A DNA stretch of 64,000 bases from Branchiostoma floridae (lineage: Eukaryota > Chordata > Leptocardii > Amphioxiformes > Branchiostomatidae), in NCBI RefSeq assembly GCF_000003815.2, contig NC_049984.1, forward strand, positions 23,344,581 through 23,408,580, read 5' to 3'. The notes under the pieces were generated by a model. That model was given only the letters and a program-made list of their open reading frames with translations. It was not told where the DNA came from and ran no database searches. Of this stretch, positions 57,604 to 64,000 are shown one piece after another (position 1 is the stretch's first letter; each line of letters begins with the position of its first letter). The position numbers were made by a program, and so were the translations under genes.

Positions 57604-58074
57604 CAATCAAACCTGCCCAAGCGACCACCTCTTCTTAGCGACCACCTGGCCATTACAACCGCATTTTGTCGGACCCGAAAATTTTCCCCATTGACGTGAG
57701 CATTAAGCGACCTCTTTACAACGACCACCTGGCCAACGCGACCGCAACCGCCAAAAATTGACTAAATTCCTGTCAACGACCGCGTCATTTTCAAATCTTG
57801 AGGTGTCATCAATTTTCAATGATAACTAGCGCAATTTTGTGCCGAAATCGGCCAGCTTGTGTCAGATTTTGACTACCTTTACGATGTTTTGTTCAAAATA
57901 AATATGGCGGCGGATGCACGTGCGTGTGCTTGCTATTTGCCATTAAACTTAATGGAAAACATTTAAACCATGGATCGGGCATGTTGTGAGTCGATACTCT
58001 TCTAACCGACCACCTGACCAAATCGACCACTTTTGGTCGGTCCCCCGGGTGGTCGTCTTGGACAGGTTTGCCTG
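57604..58074. mobile_element. Non-autonomous TA-target transposon (CAATCAAACCTG termini)
   Basis: TA-flanked ends CAATCAAACCTGCCCAAGCG and the complementary right end GGACAGGTTTGCCTG, with many 'gcgaccacc' repeats inside. Diverged relative of 13555-14465. No transposase. Confidence 0.7.
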
Positions 58075-58229
58075 TAGTTGGTCGGTTAACCGGAAATGTA
58101 ACATTTTTTCCTAGGCCTACATGTAACTAGTATATGTCTATAGTGTCCTGTAGGTGTTGAAGATTCCACTCTTTTGTGAGAAAATAGACACAGATGATAC
58201 TGATAGTCTATTGTATTGGTACATGTATA

Positions 58230-58807
58230 CGAGGGGCGTGCAATTAGTAATGGTCCTGACCCACTTCCAGTTGTCTGATCTAAATGAAATTTTGTATGTG
58301 TAATAATTCATATCTCTATGGGTTATGTTGCAAAAGACAGCTCTGAACTAATTGTGGTTTCTGATTTACTGGTGTTTGAACTTAGTCAGGTGCGAAATGG
58401 ACCAGGTGTGAAATGGAACCAGTTGAGTGTCGCGCAGTGATCCGGTTTTTGTATTTGAAAGGATGCACACCAAAGAAGACTTTTGATGAAATAAATGAAA
58501 CTTATGGTGATGATGCCCCATCATATGACCTTGTAAAACGCTGGCATCCTGAATTCAAACGTGGCTTTAAGTCTGTGGAAACAGCTCCCAGACCTGGTCG
58601 TCCCTCTTGTGCCATTGATGAGGCATCAGTTGGAGGACCAACCTGGGGTGTCCTACAAAATCGGTGTCCAGAGCTGCATCAAACGATGGGAGAAATGCAT
58701 AACTCTGGGTGATTTCTATGAAGAGAAAGACTAATAACTGTGCCAAGTTTCATTAATCTCCTGCTATGGGAAATGGGTCAGGACCATTACTAATTGCACG
58801 CCCCTCG
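58230..58807 (+). mobile_element. Internally deleted mariner element (578 bp), second copy
   Basis: TA-flanked ends CGAGGGGCGTGCAATTAGTA and GCACGCCCCTCG. On the + strand it encodes MEPVECRAVIRFLYLKGCTP, then DAPSYDLVKRWHPEF and APRPGRPSC. As in the 17618-18195 copy, the catalytic core is missing and the helix-turn-helix runs straight into the transposase end. Same length and same deletion point as that copy, in opposite orientation. Confidence 0.85.
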
Positions 58808-59683
58808 TAACATGTTTGTGAGGTTAGTGTTGAAATTCAGAGAAATAACTATTACATGTCAATAAAGGCGTATGGAGATTTTGAAAATGTGTTTGCTTGG
58901 TCATTTCTTGAACAAGGGATTTCTGTACGAGTGGTGCAAATGAAATAAGTTTGAAGAACCATTTAGGCTTTAGAAACCATTGCCACAGTTTTGTACAAGA
59001 AACGTTGTTAGTAAATGTGAAAGAAAACAACTCAATACTAGTATGTACAATTCATTGACCACTATAGTATGATATTTTTAACAAAGTAAATGAGCAGTCT
59101 GCTCAAAGTTGCCGTCTCAAGTTCAACGAGCAGTACAACAACTACTAACAATTTGAAAGCATAAACGGACGTTCTTTGTATACAACCAAGTGTTAAACTC
59201 AAGCGAACGTTTCGGTGACCGTCTGTCACCTTCACAAACACCGCATAACTACGCACCTATTCTTGTAAATGTGCAGATACTTTACGTTTGGGACTGCACG
59301 TGTTAGCAGCGACACCTAGCTGCAGTTCGTGATAGAATTGGCCAGCATATGTCCCGAGACGTCGGCTTGAATAGAACACTAGGTTGTGTACAAGTTACTT
59401 TGTCATCTAGTGACTTACCAACCTGATGAAACTTCAACAGCCTGGGTACCATCCGATTTCTACCGGGGCGTCTACATTACAAAGGACTGTATATTAGGCC
59501 CTACCACCTCCAACCAGGACCTACTAGTACTAGAAGCTAACGAGAAGGCCGTGGCCTGGCTGCAGTACTGGCACGGAACGATATGATGATGATACCGGGG
59601 CGCCTTACACTCGTAAGGAGATCCGGTAAAAATCGAATGGTACCTAGGCTAACTATTCAAGGGTACCACTGGTAAAACTAGTA
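58808..59683. other. Intergenic, 3' flank of GPX gene
   Basis: Contains a retroelement fragment with a minus-strand hammerhead-like motif (59203-59244). A short frame at 59386-59586 of unknown meaning is probably repeat-derived ('gatccggtaaaaatcgaatg' near 59620). A SECIS element was looked for on the minus strand downstream of the GPX stop and not recognised. Confidence 0.4.
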
Positions 59684-61223
59684 CTAGTATGCGGCATCGT
59701 CTCTGACCGTACTACGAGTTATGCTTTCTTGCATGTACTTCTTGCTGTTAAAAAGAACGGGTCTGTCATTTTTGGCGCCCGTGTTTCCTTGCTCCCTGTT
59801 GGTGCGCGTGACTTTTCTGAGCAGCTCCTCGATGTCCTTGCACAAGTCCTCCGGCGCTGTCCTCCAGCTGTACCGCCGGTAAGGCTGTCCGTCGCTCGCT
59901 ACGAGAAATTTCTCGAAGTTTCCGGAGACGTCGGTCCTCCGTACCGGACTCCAGCAGATGTCCAGGTGCTCCTGGGCCATGGTGGCGGCGTTGTCGGACG
60001 GGAAGGGCAGCTTCAGTTTGAGGTACTCGAACACGATGTGGCCGTGCTTGCCGTTGATGTCCACCTTGGAAAATAGCTGAAATACACGCACAGACATTGT
60101 TAAGCTAACGTCACCTTTCCATACCGGTGTGACAGCGATCTCGCCCCCCCCCGTGATCTCGCCCCCCCCGGGGGCGAAATCACTAGCGATCTCGCCCCCC
60201 CGGGGCGAAATCACTAGCGATCTCGCCCTCCCCGGCTAGTGATCTCGCCCCCCTACCTCGCCCCCCTTTAGCGATTTCGCCCCCCCCCCAAAAAAAANNN
60301 NNNNNNNNNNNNNNNNNNNNNNNNNNNNNNNNNNNNNNNNNNNNNNNNNNNNNNNNNNNNNNNNNNNNNNNNNNNNNNNNNNNNNNNNNNNNNNNNNGGG
60401 GGGGGGGCGAGATCGCTGTCACACCGGGGCCCTGCCGTGCTGTACGTTCAGTTCAGTTAATCCTCTGTTGAGTGTGTTTGTAGAAACTAAAAATAGAAAT
60501 GTATCACGTAAAAAGATATACACAAATAATACCCACGACTATTCTCTTTACGTCTTGTGTAGTTTGGCGTCTTTCATGTCATACCTTTTGTCCCCGAAAG
60601 CTGCCCGGCCGGCCCCGATTTGGAAATGTGACGTATGCTTACCAGTGCGGTAGACAACTAACAAACTTCAGAAAAAAAATCGCATGGAATGACAATACGA
60701 GATGAACAATCCAATAGTCCCCGATTGGGGACCCAGTTGTGCCCCAAAATAGCCTTGTAGCCGCAGGGCCACCTAGTGGTTACATCCCAAAGTGCAGAAA
60801 TCACATCCAAAACTACCCAGAGGTTCCCCTTTTGTGACCATACCATTAGTGTTGTTAGAATTTACGTCGTTGGAACACTGGAATTCATTATAAATTTTTT
60901 TAGTTAATTTTTCTCGATGAAATGGATGAAACAGATAACGTTCGGACGCATTTGATGCTCGCTGACCACAACCCCCTGTACCATTTAAACTTTTTGCAAC
61001 CAACTAACAGCGGTTGTCATGTCATATGCATGTGTTAGAGAGTTCAGTTAAAGTTTTTTTTCCGTACCTGGAAGTTGGGAGAATAGCGGTTTCCCGGCCT
61101 CACTGCGCGGAGGCACCTGAGGATCTCGTGGTTGGAGAAGGGTTCACCGTTCCCGAACTGGTTACAGCAGAAACCCAGCACTATCAGACCCTTCGGGCCG
61201 TAGGTGGCTACCAGGTCGTTCAG
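59684..61223 (-). CDS. GPX: Glutathione peroxidase-like, last two exons (61223-61068, 60076-59684), 5' part missing
   Basis: C-terminal 182 residues of a GPX1/3-type peroxidase, an enzyme that reduces peroxides with glutathione. The first visible exon (acceptor atttag, 52 codons, ends CTTCCAG/gtacgg) encodes LNDLVATYGPKGLIVLGF and CCNQFGNGEPFSNHEIL, including the catalytic Gln of the NQFG motif. The next exon (acceptor tatttcag, phase 0) encodes the LFSKVDINGKHGH motif, ICWSPVRR and NFEKFLVASDG. The catalytic Trp normally just before NFEKFL is Gly here (codon at 59921-59923). After the usual end (IEELLRK) there is an extra tail of about 40 hydrophilic residues. The exon with the active-site Sec or Cys was not found up to 64000 and probably lies beyond. 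Confidence 0.88.
60124..60427. mobile_element. C/G-run inverted-repeat element in GPX intron, with gap
   Basis: CCGGTGTGACAGCGATCTCG at 60124 and its complement at the right end (60408-60427) flank repeated 'gcgatctcgcccccc' and 'gggcgaaatcactag' units. An assembly gap lies in the middle. Poly-C and poly-G runs face each other, which probably caused the gap. Confidence 0.7.
60298..60397. other. Assembly gap (100 N)
   Basis: A run of exactly 100 N inside the C/G-run inverted-repeat element. Confidence 0.99.
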
Positions 61224-61257
61224 CTAAATGAACACACAATAGAATATATTAGTATTA

Positions 61258-61545
61258 TTATCTCCATGAAAATGGAAATGTTACTACCTCAATGAAAAAT
61301 GGGTATAGTTTTTGGCGTGTGTGTTTATCTGTGTTTCCGGACATCCTGATATTTGTGGTCAGCATGACTTTAGAACCTCTGGATGGATTACGATGATATT
61401 TGGTATGTGGGTAGTGGTTGGGAAGACAAAGGTCAAGGTTGATTTGGGGCACCCTGGTATGTGACCTTGGTACTGCAGCGGAAAATATGTTGTTTTTTAA
61501 AAAATATATTTCGACCTGGACGTGCTATGGTCTTATTTGTTACGG
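61258..61545 (+). repeat. Hairpin-headed dispersed repeat
   Basis: 'tatctccatgaaaatgg' and 'acctcaatgaaaaatgg' heads, then 'cctctggatggattacgatg', 'aggtcaaggtt' and 'gaccttggtactgcagc'. Same family as 112-890 and 56231-56545. Confidence 0.7.
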
Positions 61546-61979
61546 AATGAAACACTAGTATTAAGAGTAGTGTCGACATTCACTCTAAACTTTCTACACT
61601 AGCTCATCTTTATCCGCGGGGTAACCTATATCCGTTAGAAGTTAAAAACATGGTATTTATGGATATGGCTATAAAGTTGGATATATATCTAAAACGGCAA
61701 TTTTTTTTCAAAATATCTTCATCTATCGACCTGATATCACTATATATCCTGTTTTAAAAACAAGGGATATAGGTTACCCCGCTTGTAAAGGTGAAGTAGT
61801 GTTTCGTCTTTGATTCGGTAATGTGTAATGTTTCCATGCAAAAATGACAATGAAGCATTGAAATCCGGTCCATGTTGTGTAAAGTACTAGTAATACGGAG
61901 TGCACCATTTATGTAAGGATACGTGTTCGCAAATATCATAAGGATCCACCCAAAGCTTCTCGAGTTGTGCTGTCCAGCC

Positions 61980-62061
61980 ACAAACATAAACATACACAAA
62001 CACATACACACACAGACACTAACATACACAGACATGCACATATACAAACACACACACACGC

Positions 62062-62112
<51 letters not shown>

Positions 62113-62120
62113 TACACAAA
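61980..62120. repeat. CA microsatellite
   Basis: A long (CA)n run with interruptions. The threonine/histidine frames across it are artefacts. Confidence 0.95.
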
Positions 62121-62579
62121 CACACACATAACACACATTCTAAAGTATGACTAATAGAAGACAACAAAATACACAAAACGTAGAAAAAATCGTTCTTTAT
62201 CTCCTGAAATTCGTTGTGTAATCTTTCAAACCCGGCAGTAACGCACCGGTGCCCCAAGTGCAGTGAGATACCACCTTTACAACAACACCAATGAAAAGCC
62301 TCCATAGTCATGACTACAGAAAATGGGTCATCACGTGCTATTGGTCCACATTCCAATTAAAGTCGAACCGGCCCATACAGAATGGCTATTTGACCGACTG
62401 CTGTGTACACACTTCCCCCGCGCCTTTTCACTCCCTCTGATTCACTTAACGTGTTTTCAGACATAATAAAAGCGTCTGAATGAACCTTTGACTTGCCCAA
62501 TATTTGTCGTCCAACCATAGCGGCGTTCTAGGCAACTAATGAAGCCACCTGTTCCCAGTGACAAGTCTTGACGGCGCCG

Positions 62580-62962
62580 CCAAACGACAAGACAAACTCA
62601 TTCATCAATAGTTTTAATATCAACAGCTTAAACACTCGAATCGAGCCAAACTTTGATCATGTATTCTTCATCACTGGACGTTTCGTTACCGGGGTGATAA
62701 GGCTAAGTTACATAAATTTGGCCACAGCAAATAAATTTTATGGATGACATCCTCTGCAGACTGCAAAAATAGTGAAATAGGGCGAAAAACAAACAACAAG
62801 ACAAACTCATTCATCAATAGTTTTAATATCAAGAGCTTAAACACTCGAATCGAGCCAAACTTTGATCATGTATTCTTCATCACTGGACGTTTCGTTACCG
62901 GGGTGATAAAACTAAGTTTAATAAATTTAGCCACAGCAAGTAAATTTTGTGGATGACACCCT
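62580..62962 (+). repeat. Direct duplication, two 160-bp copies
   Basis: 62590-62752 and 62799-62962 are near-identical direct copies ('actcattcatcaatagtttt' to 'ttcgttaccggggtgataa'), offset by about 210 bp. They adjoin the dispersed repeat at 62980. Confidence 0.85.
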
Positions 62963-62979
62963 CTGCACACGGTGAAAAT

Positions 62980-63465
62980 AATGAGATAGGCCGAAATAAA
63001 ATGGGTAAAAAAAACAATATAGCTACACGTTTATAACAGACACCATAAACGTTGTAACAAGAATTAAAGGGACAAAATAAACATAGTATCACAACCAACG
63101 AGGCATTCATTCCTGTATTCAAGTAGTGCACTGTACTGGTGCGTCACTAGTATGGTAGATTGGCATCACCTAAAAAGTTAGTAACTACTTATGGCTTCCA
63201 TAATGCTGGCAAAGTTTACAACTATCCAACAAGTTTCACTTCTGCAACTACAGTCATAGCTACCTCAGTAGTGTCACTCCAACAAGTACAACCATTAGGC
63301 TACAACACAACATACTGAGTATTTGCTCATTTTGGTAATTTGTCGTCATGTTGACCATCTCCAAAGAATAAAACAAATCTTCTTTATTTTCTGAAATTAG
63401 GCGAAAATTAATGCGCGCTTGGTCGACGTCATCCATAAAACGTACTTGCTGTGGCCCATCGCTAA
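62980..63465. repeat. Dispersed repeat, copy 2 (partner at 9835-10385)
   Basis: See 9835-10385. Both copies run in the same orientation and end at 'gacgtcatccataaaa' and 'cttgctgtggcc'. Confidence 0.65.
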
Positions 63466-64000
63466 ATGTTCCGAGGCATTTTGATGGAGGACAGACACTT
63501 AATTTTGTGCTTGCCTGCCTGTGTTTAATTTAATTTTAAAGAAAGTTGTAATAAAAGTGTTAAATCGCGATTGATTTGTTGTGAAAAACATTTTCTTTAA
63601 AATCTAAAGCGTAAAAGAATTGGCGTCAAATAGCCTACTGGATAGGTTAACGGACATGAAAGTCAGAGGTAACGGGTTTGATTACTGACGTTCCATGCTA
63701 GACGTTGTGTCCCTGAGAAGAACTTTGTACGACTTTTCTCACGCAACCCAGTAAAAATGGGTTCCTAACTTTGGCTGTGGAGGTAGGAGGTTGTGGAAGG
63801 AGAAGGCTGGGCTCCGCCTTCCAATATTATGCCCTACACACAGTAGTAAACAACCCTATGCGGCCTCAAAAAGGCTATGGGACTACCTTTATACCTACCG
63901 TAATTTGTTATTAGCAAATATATCAATATATCAGTCATTCAAAAGCTATCTGCCACCAAAAATGTACCAAGACCATATATAGCATGATAATAGATACAAA
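63466..64000. other. Window edge with SINE-like fragment
   Basis: 63640-63790 has a diverged tRNA-like head ('tagcctactggataggtta', 'gtaacgggtttgatta') and a SINE-like body ('gtgtccctgagaag', 'cagtaaaaatgggttcct'). No exon of the GPX gene was recognised here. Confidence 0.4.

Noticed and set aside
59386-59586. 66-residue frame with YQPDETSTAWVPSDFYRG
   Set aside because: Lies in repeat-like DNA next to the hammerhead-like motif; no family could be named and no splice context supports it.
59575-59690. SECIS element for the GPX gene
   Set aside because: No ATGA...AA...TGA stem arrangement was recognised on the minus strand downstream of the stop; a structure search would be needed to exclude it.
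61754-62356. 200-residue minus-strand frame with Cys/Val repeats
   Set aside because: Its central part is the (CA)n microsatellite and the flanks show no domain; not a gene.

Overview
The window looks like chordate nuclear DNA, most likely a lancelet (Branchiostoma). The genes have many introns with GT-AG, one GC-AG and one AT-AC boundary. The proteins resemble vertebrate families, TRIM-like and kelch genes are present, and most of the remaining sequence is short non-autonomous transposons, SINE-like and LINE fragments and minisatellites. The genus is an inference; the eukaryotic, deuterostome-like character is well supported. Two 100-base runs of N (6564-6663 and 60298-60397) are assembly gaps.

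Layout. (1) 2393-4128 (+): a galactose 3-O-sulfotransferase with a membrane-anchor exon and one large catalytic exon. (2) 6570-4853 (-): RING and B-box exons of a TRIM-like gene; the rest of the gene is not visible. (3) 5.8-22 kb: gene-poor sequence filled with inverted-repeat DNA elements, a GIY-YIG retroelement fragment inside a palindrome, an internally deleted mariner element and a 155-bp satellite. (4) 22.6-23.06 kb: a CR1-like reverse transcriptase fragment ending in a perfect 77-bp palindrome. (5) 23.5-34.8 kb: three BTB-kelch paralogues in -, +, - order, each with one BTB exon and one kelch exon, and with signs of gene conversion. (6) 43830-37056 (-): a seven-exon 3-hydroxyacyl-CoA dehydratase gene (HACD/PTPLA). 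(7) 44139-56748 (+): a complete 15-exon CTNNBL1 gene (564 residues), head to head with HACD across about 308 bp; a tRNA-Arg(CCG) gene lies in intron 7. (8) 61223-59684 (-): the last two exons of a glutathione peroxidase-like gene. The remainder is repeats.

The genes do not form one pathway. HACD (ER fatty-acid elongation), the sulfotransferase (Golgi glycolipid or glycan sulfation), BTB-kelch proteins (usually Cullin-3 adaptors), glutathione peroxidase (peroxide removal) and CTNNBL1 (Prp19-complex-associated splicing factor) are independent functions. The clearest unusual signal is inside CTNNBL1. At three exon boundaries, a splice site and the adjoining piece of coding exon have been tandemly copied into the intron. 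The same gene also carries an AT-AC U12-type intron and a GC-AG intron. These reading-frame and splice assignments were made by eye and by comparison with remembered family features; no search or transcript data were used.
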